Source: Mucilaginibacter psychrotolerans (GTDB lineage: Bacteria; Bacteroidota; Bacteroidia; Sphingobacteriales; Sphingobacteriaceae). Taken from it: a stretch of 64,000 nucleotides of DNA. The number at the start of each line of letters is the position of its first letter. Position 1 is the stretch's first letter. Below, in pieces: positions 15,573-24,692 of the stretch. A program made the translations under genes and the position numbers. The stretch lies in NCBI RefSeq assembly GCF_004519315.1, contig NZ_SOZE01000011.1, positions 62,001 to 126,000 on the forward strand, read 5' to 3'. The notes beneath the pieces were generated by a model that was given only the letters and a program-made list of their open reading frames with translations, was not told the origin of the DNA and did not search any database.

Positions 15573-16703
15573 ATGAAACTGAATTTAAACATACAACCGC
15601 TAAATACCTGGATCAATAAAGCCGGTATCGAACCCCTATTAATTGCCGGCCCATGCAGCGCCGAAACAGAAGACCAATTAGTTGCCACCGCACACCTGTT
15701 AGCAAAAACCGGCAAGGTTAGCGCATTGCGTGCTGGTATTTGGAAACCACGTACCCGTCCGGGTGAATTTGAAGGTATTGGCAGCATTGGTTTAGAGTGG
15801 TTAAAACGTGCTAAGGCCGAAACAGGCTTGCCAACTGCAGTAGAAGTAGCTACCGGCAAACACGTAGAAGAAGCTTTGAAAGCAGGCGTAGACATCCTTT
15901 GGGTTGGCGCACGTTCTACTGTAAACCCTTTCACTGTACAGGAAATAGCTGACGCGTTGCGTGGCGTTGATATACCGGTGATGGTTAAAAACCCGGTTAA
16001 CCCCGATCTTTCTCTATGGGTTGGCGCTTTAGAGCGTATAAACAATGCAGGCATCACCAAACTGGCGGCTATTCACCGTGGGTTCTCTTCATACGAAAAA
16101 TCAGCTTTCCGCAACGAACCAATGTGGGATCTGGCTATCGGTCTTAAAACCCTTGCGCCGCACTTGCCTATCATTAACGATCCGAGCCACATCACCGGCA
16201 ATCGCGATCTGATTGGCTACATCTCGCAGAAAGCGTTAGACCTGGATATGCAGGGCCTGATGATCGAATCGCACATTGACCCAAGCGTAGCCTGGACGGA
16301 TGCCAAACAACAGGTTACCCCTGCTGCCCTTGCAGATATCATCAACAACCTGCACCTGCGTAAACCAGAAGTCCGCAACGCTGAGGTGAACGACAAACTG
16401 GCCGAACTGCGTAACCAGATCGACAAAATTGACGACCTGCTTATCCAGAAAATGGCTGAGCGTATGCAGATAGTGGAGAAAATTGGCAACTACAAAAAAG
16501 ACAACGACATTACCATTTTGCAGGTAAACCGTTGGGACGAAATATTAAACAAACGTATAGGTTACGCCAAAGCGCTTAAGCTGAGCGGCGAGTTTACCGA
16601 GAAATTGCTGGAGCTGATGCACAGCGAATCTATCCGTAAGCAAACCGAGATCATGAACAAAAGCGAAGCAGGCCAGGCAGCAGAGAAATTAACGCACGCG
16701 TAA
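15573..16703 (+). CDS. DAHP synthase / chorismate mutase (AroQ) fusion
   Basis: A 376-residue bifunctional enzyme. Residues about 15-260 form a type I-beta DAHP synthase (KDO8P-synthase-like) with LLIAGPCSAETEDQL, LRAGIWKPRTRPGEFEG, VMVKNPVNPD, AIHRGFSSYEK and NDPSHITGNRD. Residues about 280-365 are an all-helical type II chorismate mutase (LRNQIDKIDDLLIQKMAERM). It therefore supplies both the first step of the shikimate pathway and the branch to prephenate, the substrate of the pheA product encoded upstream. This fusion is usual in Bacteroidota. No prephenate dehydrogenase (tyrA) is present in this cluster. Confidence 0.95.
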   Translation: MKLNLNIQPLNTWINKAGIEPLLIAGPCSAETEDQLVATAHLLAKTGKVSALRAGIWKPRTRPGEFEGIGSIGLEWLKRAKAETGLPTAVEVATGKHVEEALKAGVDILWVGARSTVNPFTVQEIADALRGVDIPVMVKNPVNPDLSLWVGALERINNAGITKLAAIHRGFSSYEKSAFRNEPMWDLAIGLKTLAPHLPIINDPSHITGNRDLIGYISQKALDLDMQGLMIESHIDPSVAWTDAKQQVTPAALADIINNLHLRKPEVRNAEVNDKLAELRNQIDKIDDLLIQKMAERMQIVEKIGNYKKDNDITILQVNRWDEILNKRIGYAKALKLSGEFTEKLLELMHSESIRKQTEIMNKSEAGQAAEKLTHA

Positions 16704-16717
16704 AGATTCTTAAATAA

Positions 16718-16751
16718 GTTTTTGCGCCAATTATTTACACGGCGCAAAAAC
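16718..16751. repeat. Perfect hairpin between DAHP synthase and ATP-grasp genes
   Basis: GTTTTTGCGCC at 16718-16728 and GGCGCAAAAAC at 16741-16751 are perfect 11-bp arms with a 12-nt loop. No T-run follows on the plus strand, so a partial terminator or an mRNA-processing/stability element is more likely than full termination. Confidence 0.6.
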
Positions 16752-16780
16752 AAAACATTTGCCCCGATACAAAGAAGGCA

Positions 16781-17596
16781 ATGGAAAAGAAAAGAGTTTT
16801 AATAGTAGGATTAGAACCCGCAGATGTACAGTTGATTAGGCAAAGCGTTGGCTTTGATTACTTGATATTACATTATGATGTTTTGCCAAAAGTGCAGCTT
16901 GTTAGCGGGCAATTATTGGCAGAAAGCACAACAGTACCAGGTAAATTTTTACTGGTAGATGCAGTTATCTTCCACGGGATCTACGAAAACGACTTTGATT
17001 TGATCACCATGCTGGCTTTATGGAATGGGCCTTGTTTGCCCGGAGCCAGGGGGATGATGGATTTGCGGCAGCGGATACCAGGATTAGCAAGAGCTTTACA
17101 GGTCTCAAGGTTTACCGGTATCAAAAGAGGAATGGTTATCAATCAGGATAATTATTTCTCAGAAAAGGAAAGCGTTGCAAAATGGGGTGTATGGCATTGC
17201 GGGGAAGACAAAGCAAAGTTTACAGGCGATTGGGCGAGCAGTGAAACTTCTGTTATTGAAGAGTTTATAACAGGCGAAGCGGTGAGGATTATGATAATAG
17301 GCGATATCAGCTGGCAAATAAAACTCACCGGCGATACTTGGTTAAAGTCTATCCATAACGAAGGTTCGGGTCAAATGGATATCGATACGGAATTGCTGGC
17401 GGATGGGAAACGCATTGCCCGGCATTTTGGGCTGGAAATTGTGGGTATCGATTACATGGTAGGAAGCAACGGACAGAAGTATTTGCTGGAAGTGAACCAT
17501 ATCCCCAACGTAACGGTATTTAGCTTTGTAAACGAAGCGTTTATTGAATTTGCAAAAACATGGATAGCGGCAATTAAACTATCCGAGAACTATTAA
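16781..17596 (+). CDS. ATP-grasp family protein of unknown substrate
   Basis: A 271-residue protein with a RimK-like ATP-grasp layout: an N-terminal Rossmann-like part (KRVLIVGLEPADVQLI), a central region with SVIEEFITGEAVRIMIIGD, and the metal/ATP site GLEIVGIDYMVGSNGQKYLL followed by EVNHIPNVTVF. The Asp and Glu/Asn residues needed for two magnesium ions are present, so it should be active. It sits between DAHP synthase-chorismate mutase and aroA, 4 bp before aroA, so it belongs to the operon, yet no shikimate step needs an ATP-grasp ligase. A carboxylate-amine ligation involving an aromatic metabolite is only a guess. Confidence 0.75.
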   Translation: MEKKRVLIVGLEPADVQLIRQSVGFDYLILHYDVLPKVQLVSGQLLAESTTVPGKFLLVDAVIFHGIYENDFDLITMLALWNGPCLPGARGMMDLRQRIPGLARALQVSRFTGIKRGMVINQDNYFSEKESVAKWGVWHCGEDKAKFTGDWASSETSVIEEFITGEAVRIMIIGDISWQIKLTGDTWLKSIHNEGSGQMDIDTELLADGKRIARHFGLEIVGIDYMVGSNGQKYLLEVNHIPNVTVFSFVNEAFIEFAKTWIAAIKLSENY

Positions 17597-17600
17597 GTAA

Positions 17601-18968
17601 ATGAAGCATAACATCATACTTACCAAAACGGGCAAATCGGCCAGGGGCACTATACAGCTCACGGGTTCTAAAAGCGAGTGCAACCGCGCTTTGATCATAG
17701 AGGCGCTTAGCGGCGGTAAGGTAAAAGTTGAGAATATTTCTGATGCGGCAGATGCCGTGCTGTTGGCGGGTATTTTAAGGAAGTCGGCAGTTATCACTGA
17801 GCAGTTAGCAGTTGACAGCCCGAAGGTAGTTGTAGGGACGGATGAGGAACACGAAATTGAAGTAATAGATGAGCAGCTCGACACCCAGGAGCAACCACTC
17901 ACCACTCCCCTTTCACCACTCACCAAAACCGTCAACATCGGTCCTGCCGGTACAGCAATGCGTTTTTTAACGGCGTATTATGCTATTGGTAACGAAGAAA
18001 TAATATTAACAGGCAGTGAGCGGATGAAGCAGAGGCCGATTGGGATATTGGTTGATGCACTGCGGGAGTTGGGTGCCGAAATTGATTATGAAGAGCAAGA
18101 GGGGTATCCCCCTATCAAACTAAAAGGCAGCTTTGAGCAGCGAACTCGTAAGATCAGTATAAAAGGTAATATCAGCAGTCAGTATATCACTGCCCTATTA
18201 CTCATCGCTGTCAAGCTGCCTTTTGGTTTGGAATTACATATCGAAGGCGAACTTACCTCGCGACCGTATGTTGAAATGACTTTAGCTATGCTTAAGGAAG
18301 CGAATATACTGCACACCTGGGAGGCGAATGTCATCTCTATACCAAATCAGGAGTTTGCAACTACATCGTTACACATAGAACCGGACTGGAGCGCAGCATC
18401 TTACTGGTATGCCATAGCCGCATTGAGCGACGAGGCGGAACTGTTCCTGCCCGGGCTGACATCATACAGTTTGCAGGGAGACAGCGTGATTACCGAGATC
18501 ATGGCCAACTTCGGTATCACCTCACAGTTTAAGGATGGCGGCGTGCATTTAACCAAAGAGGTAAAGCCCATCTTCCGTAAGATATTCGACATGAAGGAAT
18601 GTCCGGATCTGGCGCAAACCGTAATCGTAGTGTGTGCGGCCCTTGGCCACGAGGCAACCTTTACCGGGCTGGAAACTTTAAAAATTAAAGAGACAGATCG
18701 CGTACTGGCCCTGCAAAACGAACTGGCCAAAATTGGCGTTAAGCTGATTGAAAAAGGGCAGGTTTACAAACTAGACTGTAGCGAAAAACAATTACCGCAG
18801 CGCATGTATGTAAACACCTACGATGACCACCGCATGGCGATGGCTTTTGCACCGCTGGCGGTACTCATCCCCGAATTGGAAATTGAAGATGCCGACGTAG
18901 TAGAAAAATCGTACCCGGCGTTTTGGAAGGATTTGGCGAAGGTGGGGTTCGCGTATCGCAACGCTTAA
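17601..18968 (+). CDS. aroA: EPSP synthase (3-phosphoshikimate 1-carboxyvinyltransferase)
   Basis: A 455-residue enzyme joining PEP to shikimate-3-phosphate. Motifs are LTGSKSECNRALIIEAL near the N-terminus, NIGPAGTAMRFLTAYY, KISIKGNISSQYITALL, IKETDRVLALQNEL and YDDHRMAMAFAPLA. Between the first domain strand (LLAGILRKSA) and GPAGTAMRF lie about 45 residues of low-complexity sequence (including LAVDSPKVVVGTDEEHEIEV and PLTTPLSPLTK) that family members normally lack, explaining the extra length. The catalytic residues lie outside the insert, so the enzyme is probably active. It is 4 bp after the ATP-grasp gene. Confidence 0.94.
   Translation: MKHNIILTKTGKSARGTIQLTGSKSECNRALIIEALSGGKVKVENISDAADAVLLAGILRKSAVITEQLAVDSPKVVVGTDEEHEIEVIDEQLDTQEQPLTTPLSPLTKTVNIGPAGTAMRFLTAYYAIGNEEIILTGSERMKQRPIGILVDALRELGAEIDYEEQEGYPPIKLKGSFEQRTRKISIKGNISSQYITALLLIAVKLPFGLELHIEGELTSRPYVEMTLAMLKEANILHTWEANVISIPNQEFATTSLHIEPDWSAASYWYAIAALSDEAELFLPGLTSYSLQGDSVITEIMANFGITSQFKDGGVHLTKEVKPIFRKIFDMKECPDLAQTVIVVCAALGHEATFTGLETLKIKETDRVLALQNELAKIGVKLIEKGQVYKLDCSEKQLPQRMYVNTYDDHRMAMAFAPLAVLIPELEIEDADVVEKSYPAFWKDLAKVGFAYRNA
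17800..17935 (+). repeat. Repeat-like in-frame insert within aroA
   Basis: The DNA of the extra segment contains GCAGTTAGCAGTTGACAG and CCACTCACCACT-type runs. GCAGTTGACAG is also found at 46773-46783 in the intergenic CAGTTG repeat. This suggests that a dispersed repeat entered the gene without breaking its frame. Confidence 0.5.
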
Positions 18969-18980
18969 ATAAAACCACCG

Positions 18981-19064
18981 CGTCATTGCGAGGCACGAAG
19001 CAATCTCCCGATAAGCAGGGCGGATATGCAAAGCTTAGAGATTGGTTCGTTCCTCGCAATGACG
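18981..19064. repeat. Palindromic repeat (CGTCATTGCGAGG family), copy 1
   Basis: The left arm begins CGTCATTGCGAGGCACGAAG and the right arm ends TCGTTCCTCGCAATGACG, with about 35 nt between. It is a near-perfect inverted repeat between aroA and aroC, and the same sequence occurs at 28025-28123. It can fold into a long hairpin in the mRNA. Confidence 0.88.
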
Positions 19065-19111
19065 TTGGGGAGAAAAAATCTAAAATCTAAAATCGTACAT
19101 CTAAAATAAAA

Positions 19112-20203
19112 ATGGCAGGTAACTCATTCGGGCAATTATTCAGAATAACAACATTTGGCGAATCGCATGGCGAGGCTATTGGCGTAATAGTAGACGGCTG
19201 CCCTGCCGGCTTAGCGGTAGATCTGGATTACATTCAGGGCGAACTGGATAAGCGCAAGCCCGGCCAAAGCAAAATAACCACACAGCGTAAAGAAGCGGAT
19301 ACCGTAAAGATCCTTTCGGGTACTTTCGAAGGTAAAACAACGGGGACGCCAATCGCTATGATCATCCCCAATGAAGATCAGCGTTCTAAGGATTACGGCC
19401 ACAATGTGGATATTTTCCGCCCTTCACATGCCGACTACACTTACCAAACCAAATACGGCATCCGCGATCATCGCGGTGGAGGCAGATCATCGGCCCGCGA
19501 AACAGCTGCACGTGTAGCTGCCGGCGCGTTAGCAAAATTATTATTAAAAACACAAGGCATAGAAGTACTGGCACACGTAAGCAGCGTAGGCAAGATTGAT
19601 GCGCCCAACGTGAGCATTACCAGCGCAGAAGAATTTTTAGCCGAAAGGGAGAAGAACATCGTCCGCTGTGCCGACCCCGCCACTGCCGAAGAAATGATTG
19701 AGTTTATCGACGGCATCCGCAAACAGGGCGATACTGTTGGTGGTAAAGTTAGCTGCCATATACAAAACTGCCCGGTTGGCCTTGGCGACCCGGTATTCGA
19801 TAAGCTTCACGCGGACCTGGGCAAAGCGATGCTCAGCATCAACGCGGTACACGGTTTTGAATTTGGCTCGGGCTTTTCCGGCAGCGAGATGCGTGGATCT
19901 GAACATAACGATATTTTCATCACCAATGATGCCGGTAAGGTTAGCACCATCAGCAATTTCAGTGGCGGCATCCAGGGTGGTATCAGCAATGGTATGCCTA
20001 TCGATTTTAAAGTGGCATTCAAACCCGTTGCCACCATTATGCACAACCAACAAACGGTAGATAGCGAAGGCAACGCCGCCGAAATATCGGGCAAGGGCCG
20101 ACACGATCCTTGCGTTGTACCACGCGCCGTACCCATTGTAGAAGCTATGGCCGCATTGGTACTGGCCGATCATTGGCTAAGAAACCGCAATTCGAAACTG
20201 TAG
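19112..20203 (+). CDS. aroC: Chorismate synthase
   Basis: A 363-residue FMN-dependent enzyme forming chorismate from EPSP. Signatures are [20 protein letters not shown] at the N-terminus, [39 protein letters not shown] and [20 protein letters not shown]. It is last in the aro operon, separated from aroA by 143 bp that hold the palindromic repeat, so a separate promoter is possible. A hairpin terminator follows at 20252. Confidence 0.96.
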   Translation: MAGNSFGQLFRITTFGESHGEAIGVIVDGCPAGLAVDLDYIQGELDKRKPGQSKITTQRKEADTVKILSGTFEGKTTGTPIAMIIPNEDQRSKDYGHNVDIFRPSHADYTYQTKYGIRDHRGGGRSSARETAARVAAGALAKLLLKTQGIEVLAHVSSVGKIDAPNVSITSAEEFLAEREKNIVRCADPATAEEMIEFIDGIRKQGDTVGGKVSCHIQNCPVGLGDPVFDKLHADLGKAMLSINAVHGFEFGSGFSGSEMRGSEHNDIFITNDAGKVSTISNFSGGIQGGISNGMPIDFKVAFKPVATIMHNQQTVDSEGNAAEISGKGRHDPCVVPRAVPIVEAMAALVLADHWLRNRNSKL

Positions 20204-20251
20204 CTGCGTCTTGCGTTTACGCTAAACCACAACAAAAGACCTTTTACCACA

Positions 20252-20296
20252 AAAGCCCCGTTTAATCTGCATTTAAATCAGAATGAACGGGGCTTT
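20252..20296. terminator. Terminator between aroC and the symporter gene
   Basis: AAAGCCCCGTT at 20252-20262 and AACGGGGCTTT at 20286-20296 are perfect 11-bp arms between two convergent genes. The T-tract is short on either side, so it may serve both directions. Confidence 0.65.
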
Positions 20297-20340
20297 CAAT
20301 TATATCGGAGCCACGTAAGGCAGGAGAAACATGTGGGTTT

Positions 20341-21567
20341 TTATCCCTCTTCAGGCACCAGTTTCCCCTCCGCAAACTTATTGATCATCATGGCCGCAAC
20401 ATTATCGCCGGTAGCGTTTAAAAGCGTTGCTACGGGGTCTATCAGGGTGCCGATGATTATTGCGGGAGGAAGCGCTTCTGGCGGGAAGCCGTAGGCCGAG
20501 ATGAACAGCAATTCGCCGATATAGCCGCCGTTGGGTATGCCCCCTTCTACAATGCTCACCAAAACCGTCATGCCCAAGGCTACGGCAATAACACCCGCAC
20601 TATCGAACCCCTTGCCAAACATGGCAAAAACAACCGCCATTTTCAGGATTGAGGATACACTTGAACCGTCTTTATGTAATGGCCCACCCAATGGAATAGT
20701 TATGCCCGCGATAACATCGCTTACACCCATTTTTTTGGCCGCATCAATATTGGCGGGTATAGTAGCAATACTGCTGCAGGTGGCCACCGCTGTGGCCGAA
20801 GGGATAATATTGTTTTTCCAAAATCTCCGGATGCCTTTTACGCCACCGGCGATAAAGGCATACAGACTGTAAAATACGGCATAGTAAAAGAGGCTCACGC
20901 CATAGCCGATGCCTAAGGTGTGTGCGTAAGTACCAAATAATGCAGGGCCAAATTCCGCCACCTGGTAGGCAAAATAGGCGCCAAGCCCCACCGGCCCAGC
21001 CTTCATGATGATGATGAAAACTTGTTTGAAGGCTTCGTTGCCGGCATTTAAAAAGTCGCTGAAGGCTCTGCCTTTTTCGCCCGCCCGTAGTGCGCCAAAA
21101 CCCACTAAAATGGCAAAAATGATCATGGCCAGCATATTTTTACGCGACAGTAAATTAAAGAATTCGCTGGTGGTGAAAAGTTGCACGATAGAATCGCCCG
21201 AGAATTTTTTACCGGCATCCTTCGAAACATCGGCAGCAGCCTTAGCCATGCTATTATCTAACGGAAATATCCACAATGCCGTTATGGTTAAAATAGCTGC
21301 AACCAATATCATGCCCAGGAAAACGCCCGTCATGATACCCATAATTCGGCTGAGTTTCTGCGTGCCTTGCAGGTTGGCTATGGCTGATGATATCGCAAAG
21401 AACACCAGCGGAATTACTGCCACAAACAGCAGGTTGAGGAACAGGTCGCCAATCGGCTTCAACACCTCGGCATCTTTTTTCAGCACAATACCTGCTATAG
21501 TGCCCGCAATAATGCCTGCAAGCAGCCAGATAATGCTACTATAATTTTTAAACCAGTTATTATTCAT
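20341..21567 (-). CDS. Dicarboxylate/amino acid:cation symporter (DAACS family)
   Basis: About 408 residues from ATG 21567 (the frame extends 10 codons further). A GltP/DctA-type transporter with eight or so TM helices and two re-entrant loops: the Ser-rich hairpin VATCSSIATIPANIDAAKK (usually TSSSAATLP) and, in TM7-8, IPLGGPLHKDGSS, with NATGDNVAAMM near the end carrying the sodium and substrate-binding Asn/Asp. It imports glutamate, aspartate or C4-dicarboxylates with protons or sodium; the exact substrate is not readable. Monocistronic. Confidence 0.9.
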   Translation of the reverse strand: MNNNWFKNYSSIIWLLAGIIAGTIAGIVLKKDAEVLKPIGDLFLNLLFVAVIPLVFFAISSAIANLQGTQKLSRIMGIMTGVFLGMILVAAILTITALWIFPLDNSMAKAAADVSKDAGKKFSGDSIVQLFTTSEFFNLLSRKNMLAMIIFAILVGFGALRAGEKGRAFSDFLNAGNEAFKQVFIIIMKAGPVGLGAYFAYQVAEFGPALFGTYAHTLGIGYGVSLFYYAVFYSLYAFIAGGVKGIRRFWKNNIIPSATAVATCSSIATIPANIDAAKKMGVSDVIAGITIPLGGPLHKDGSSVSSILKMAVVFAMFGKGFDSAGVIAVALGMTVLVSIVEGGIPNGGYIGELLFISAYGFPPEALPPAIIIGTLIDPVATLLNATGDNVAAMMINKFAEGKLVPEEG

Positions 21568-21659
21568 AAGTAAGTTGAACCTGCCGCTATCGGGCAATGG
21601 TGAAAGGTAGAAAATTTATCGGATTAAATTCCTTCACTATTCAAAACATCCATGAAGAT

Positions 21660-21694
21660 AAGATTTGTCAACTTTCAAAAAGTTGACAAATCTT
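21660..21694. repeat. Perfect hairpin, TTTGWCAACTTT family, copy 1
   Basis: 16-bp perfect arms, AAGATTTGTCAACTTT and AAAGTTGACAAATCTT, with a 3-nt CAA loop. It lies upstream of the nitroreductase promoter. A sister copy is at 30789-30825. Confidence 0.85.
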
Positions 21695-21706
21695 GATGGC
21701 TTTTGC

Positions 21707-21714
21707 TACTTTTG
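21707..21714 (+). promoter_or_regulatory. Promoter -7 element of the nitroreductase gene
   Basis: TACTTTTG matches TAnnTTTG, 25 nt before the ATG at 21739 and 13 nt after the perfect hairpin. Confidence 0.5.
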
Positions 21715-21738
21715 CCCTTCAGCTATAAAGCATCACAT

Positions 21739-22317
21739 ATGGAGACTACTTTCGCAACTATCGCTCATATTATCAAAGGCCGCCGTACTATTAAGCCTTC
21801 TACCATGAACGGCAACAAGATACCTAACGGCCACGTGGCCTCTATTTTAGAGCTTGCAGACTGGGCGCCTACCCACGGTTTAACCGAGCCATGGCGTTTC
21901 ATTGTTTTTGAAGAACCTTTACAATATTGCGCCCAGCACGCCGAAATATATAAGGCGAGCACTACCGAGGAAACTTTTAACCCAACCACTTTTGCCAATT
22001 TGAGCAGCCAGGGCAACAATACATCGCATGTAGTTATTGCCTACCAAAAACGCGGCGATTTGCCAAAGATACCCAAGTTTGAAGAAGTGATAGCAGCGTC
22101 ATGCGCGGTACAGAACATGCTTTTGGGGGCCACGGCGCTCAACATCGGCGCGTTTTGGAGCACCGGTGGTATGGCCCTTAAGCCGGCCTTCGCCGAGCAT
22201 TTTGGCCTGGGTGCAGAGGATAGCGTTTTAGGCGTAATTTACCTGGGCTATACAGAGACACAACCAGCGGGCGTGCGCAAAACACCAATTGAAGAAAAAA
22301 TTACCTGGAATAAATAA
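21739..22317 (+). CDS. Nitroreductase-family FMN oxidoreductase
   Basis: About 192 residues from ATG 21739. The first 12 codons of the longer frame overlap the promoter. The nitroreductase fold is shown by HIIKGRRTIKPST (FMN phosphate-binding Arg), LELADWAPTHGLTEPWRFIV, VQNMLLGATALNIGAFWSTG and VLGVIYLGY. These flavoproteins reduce quinones, nitro compounds or flavins with NAD(P)H. Closest in layout to the YdjA subgroup; the substrate is unknown. Followed by a hairpin at 22343. Confidence 0.9.
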   Translation: METTFATIAHIIKGRRTIKPSTMNGNKIPNGHVASILELADWAPTHGLTEPWRFIVFEEPLQYCAQHAEIYKASTTEETFNPTTFANLSSQGNNTSHVVIAYQKRGDLPKIPKFEEVIAASCAVQNMLLGATALNIGAFWSTGGMALKPAFAEHFGLGAEDSVLGVIYLGYTETQPAGVRKTPIEEKITWNK

Positions 22318-22342
22318 AAGCCAGCAGGACGGAATATAAATG

Positions 22343-22373
22343 ACACCCTCCCGGCTTTAGCTGGTGAGGGTGT
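22343..22373 (+). terminator. Possible terminator after nitroreductase
   Basis: ACACCCTC at 22343-22350 pairs with GAGGGTGT at 22366-22373. The following sequence is only moderately T-rich. Confidence 0.5.
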
Positions 22374-22494
22374 TCTGCTTTTAGGGCCATTGCCAATTGT
22401 CCTGTGATAAACAAAGAGGTCCATATAAAAAATAAAACCACCAGCGAATAGCCATGCAGTTAAATCCTGTTAAATTCGCCTTAATACTAAAGCC

Positions 22495-23733
22495 GTGTTA
22501 CAACTTTACAAAAACGCTTACAGCGGGTTAGCCCGCAACAATTGGTACCTAAGCATCGTGATGCTTATAAACCGCAGCGGTACCATGGTTGTGCCGTTCC
22601 TCACCATTTATTGTATCAACCAGCTGCATTTTACGGTGGCGCAGGCAGGCACCGTAATGGCGCTGTTCGGCATGGGCTCCATCATTGGCGCGTATTGCGG
22701 CGGGTTGCTATCTGATAAGATTGGCTTTTACGATATGCAGGTGGGTGCCTTACTCACCGGCGGGTTGATGTTTATATTGCTGGGCTTTGCCCACACCTTT
22801 GTTACGCTGGGGGCAGGCACATTCGTGCTCAGTTTTTGCAACGAATCTTTCCGCCCGGCTAACTCCATGGCTATTGCTTATTACAGCAAGCCCGAAAACA
22901 AAACGCGTTCGTACTCGCTGCACCGCCTTGCGGTAAACCTGGGCTGGACGGTGGGCGCGGCAACCGGCGGTTTCCTGGCATCGTTCAATTATCATTTATT
23001 ATTTTGGGTAGATGGCTGCACCAACATATTGGCCGCGTTGATGTTGCTGTGGCTGATGCCGCGCTCGGGCTATAAAAGGCCGGTTAAAGTTTTGGGCAAG
23101 GTTGCAGCCACGTCCTCGGCTTACAAGGATAAAACGTACCTGCTGTTTATCGGGCTAACTACGCTTTTCAACATCTGCTTCTTCCAGTTTTTTGTGATGG
23201 AGCCAGTTTTCTATAAACTGGTGTGGCATTTTAACGAGCGGTTTATTGGCTTCCTGCTGGCGCTTAACGGTATGATTATCGTGGTGGTAGAGATGGTAAT
23301 GATCAACTACCTGGAGGGCAAACGGCACCCTTTGATATTCATTGCAAGTGGCATAGTGGTTACAGGCATCGGCTTCCTGCTGCTCAACTATCTCCCCCCC
23401 ACTGCCGTGGCAGGTTTGTTGGTGGTTATCATTGTTACTTTCGGGGAGATGCTGAGCATGCCTTTTGGCACCTCATTTTGGGTTACACGCTCATCTGAAC
23501 ATAACCGCGGGCAGTACGCCGCTTTGTACACCATGTCCTGGTCGGCAGCGCAGGTTGTAGCACCTGCATTGGGTGCACAGGTGATACAGCACGGTGGCTT
23601 TAAGGTGCTGTGGAGCCTGCTCGGCGGCATTTGCGCGGCAGTAACCGTGGGCATATTGCTGATGTATAAATTCAATGCCGAAAACAAAGTAGTGGCCGAT
23701 ATTAAGCAGGCGGAAACCGAAATGCAAGAGTAA
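22495..23733 (+). CDS. MFS transporter
   Basis: A 412-residue protein with about 12 hydrophobic helices. The MFS loop 2-3 motif appears as YCGGLLSDKIG, and the first helix region reads NRSGTMVVPFLTIYCI. The frame begins with GTG at 22495, with no better ATG upstream in frame. The family exports drugs or small metabolites by proton antiport; it resembles the multidrug-type DHA1 members, but the substrate is not evident. No regulator is adjacent. Confidence 0.85.
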   Translation: MLQLYKNAYSGLARNNWYLSIVMLINRSGTMVVPFLTIYCINQLHFTVAQAGTVMALFGMGSIIGAYCGGLLSDKIGFYDMQVGALLTGGLMFILLGFAHTFVTLGAGTFVLSFCNESFRPANSMAIAYYSKPENKTRSYSLHRLAVNLGWTVGAATGGFLASFNYHLLFWVDGCTNILAALMLLWLMPRSGYKRPVKVLGKVAATSSAYKDKTYLLFIGLTTLFNICFFQFFVMEPVFYKLVWHFNERFIGFLLALNGMIIVVVEMVMINYLEGKRHPLIFIASGIVVTGIGFLLLNYLPPTAVAGLLVVIIVTFGEMLSMPFGTSFWVTRSSEHNRGQYAALYTMSWSAAQVVAPALGAQVIQHGGFKVLWSLLGGICAAVTVGILLMYKFNAENKVVADIKQAETEMQE

Positions 23734-23738
23734 GGTGC

Positions 23739-23912
23739 TTAAAACCCGCGGAAGGTTGTGCCGACTGCAAGCACTACAAAACCAATCAACACCAGGGTAA
23801 AACTGTAGAGCGTTAAATAAGGCACGGGTATTAAATGGCCGATGATGCCGGCAATGCCGCAGGCTAAGCCAATAATCCAGGTAATTCTTTTGGGTGAGGA
23901 TGGGTTTGTCAT
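23739..23912 (-). CDS. Small two-TM membrane protein
   Basis: 57 residues from ATG 23912: MTNPSSPKRITWIIGLACG, then hydrophobic stretches around residues 10-26 and 33-52 separated by a HLIPVPYL turn. The protein is short and the composition clearly membranous. It is convergent with the MFS gene, with only 5 bp between stops. Function unknown. Confidence 0.65.
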   Translation of the reverse strand: MTNPSSPKRITWIIGLACGIAGIIGHLIPVPYLTLYSFTLVLIGFVVLAVGTTFRGF

Positions 23913-24050
23913 GATGTTTTGGTAAAGATTTAATTGTGAATATGTTATGCAGGCAACGCAGGGTTGAGCAAAAGGTTTCACTCATAATTAAAAGTAATTT
24001 TTAAGTTTTCGAAACTTTCAGTTTCAAACCTCCTCCATATATTTACCTCC

Positions 24051-24683
24051 ATGAAACGTGTACTCATTCTAGATCTTGATAATACCATCTACCCGGTAAA
24101 TTCTATCGCCAACCACCTATTCGGTCAGCTATTTAAACTGATAGACGAGCATCTGGAGCCTACCGACAGCGAAATGGTAAACAAAGCCAAAGACGAGCTT
24201 ACGCGTCGTCCCTACCAGCATGTGGCCGACGAATTCGGTTTCAGTGCCGAACTGAAAGCTATGGGCATGGAAATGCTGAACAATATTGAGCTGGATGTAC
24301 CCATGCGCGCGTTTGAGCAGTATGCACAAATACAAAATATCGCCATAGATAAATACCTGGTAACAACCGGCTTTACCAAGCTACAGATGAGCAAAGTGAA
24401 AATGCTGGGTATCGAAGCTGATTTTAAAGGTATTTATATCGTAGACCCCGAAAAATCATCTCAAACAAAAAAAGATGTTTTTGCCAATATAATGGCCGAA
24501 AATGGCTACACGGCAAAGGAAGTTTTGGTAATAGGCGACGACCCTAAATCAGAAATAAAAGCCGCCGTAGAGTTAGGCATCGATACCTTCCTATTCGACC
24601 CGGGCGACCGCTATACCGATGCTACCGTTACCTACAGGGGCAAAGATTATACGGATGTAGTGAAGATAGTTAGAGGAAGCTAA
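24051..24683 (+). CDS. HAD-superfamily hydrolase
   Basis: 210 residues with nucleophile motif VLILDLDNTIYPV, motif II VTTGFTKLQ, a Lys in the motif III region (DPEKSSQTKKDVF) and motif IV VIGDDPKSEIKAA. The helical cap is of subclass IA. The DLDNT-type start and Tyr-Pro are like pyrimidine 5'-nucleotidases and phosphoglycolate phosphatases; the true substrate is unknown. A promoter-like TATATTTA lies about 12 nt before ATG 24051. Confidence 0.85.
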   Translation: MKRVLILDLDNTIYPVNSIANHLFGQLFKLIDEHLEPTDSEMVNKAKDELTRRPYQHVADEFGFSAELKAMGMEMLNNIELDVPMRAFEQYAQIQNIAIDKYLVTTGFTKLQMSKVKMLGIEADFKGIYIVDPEKSSQTKKDVFANIMAENGYTAKEVLVIGDDPKSEIKAAVELGIDTFLFDPGDRYTDATVTYRGKDYTDVVKIVRGS

Positions 24684-24692
24684 ACACCATAA

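Noticed and set aside
18865..19059. Minus-strand frames with EIASCLAMTR-like peptides, also near 27907-28116
   Set aside because: They are translations of the CGTCATTGCGAGG palindromic repeat, a well-known source of false small ORFs.
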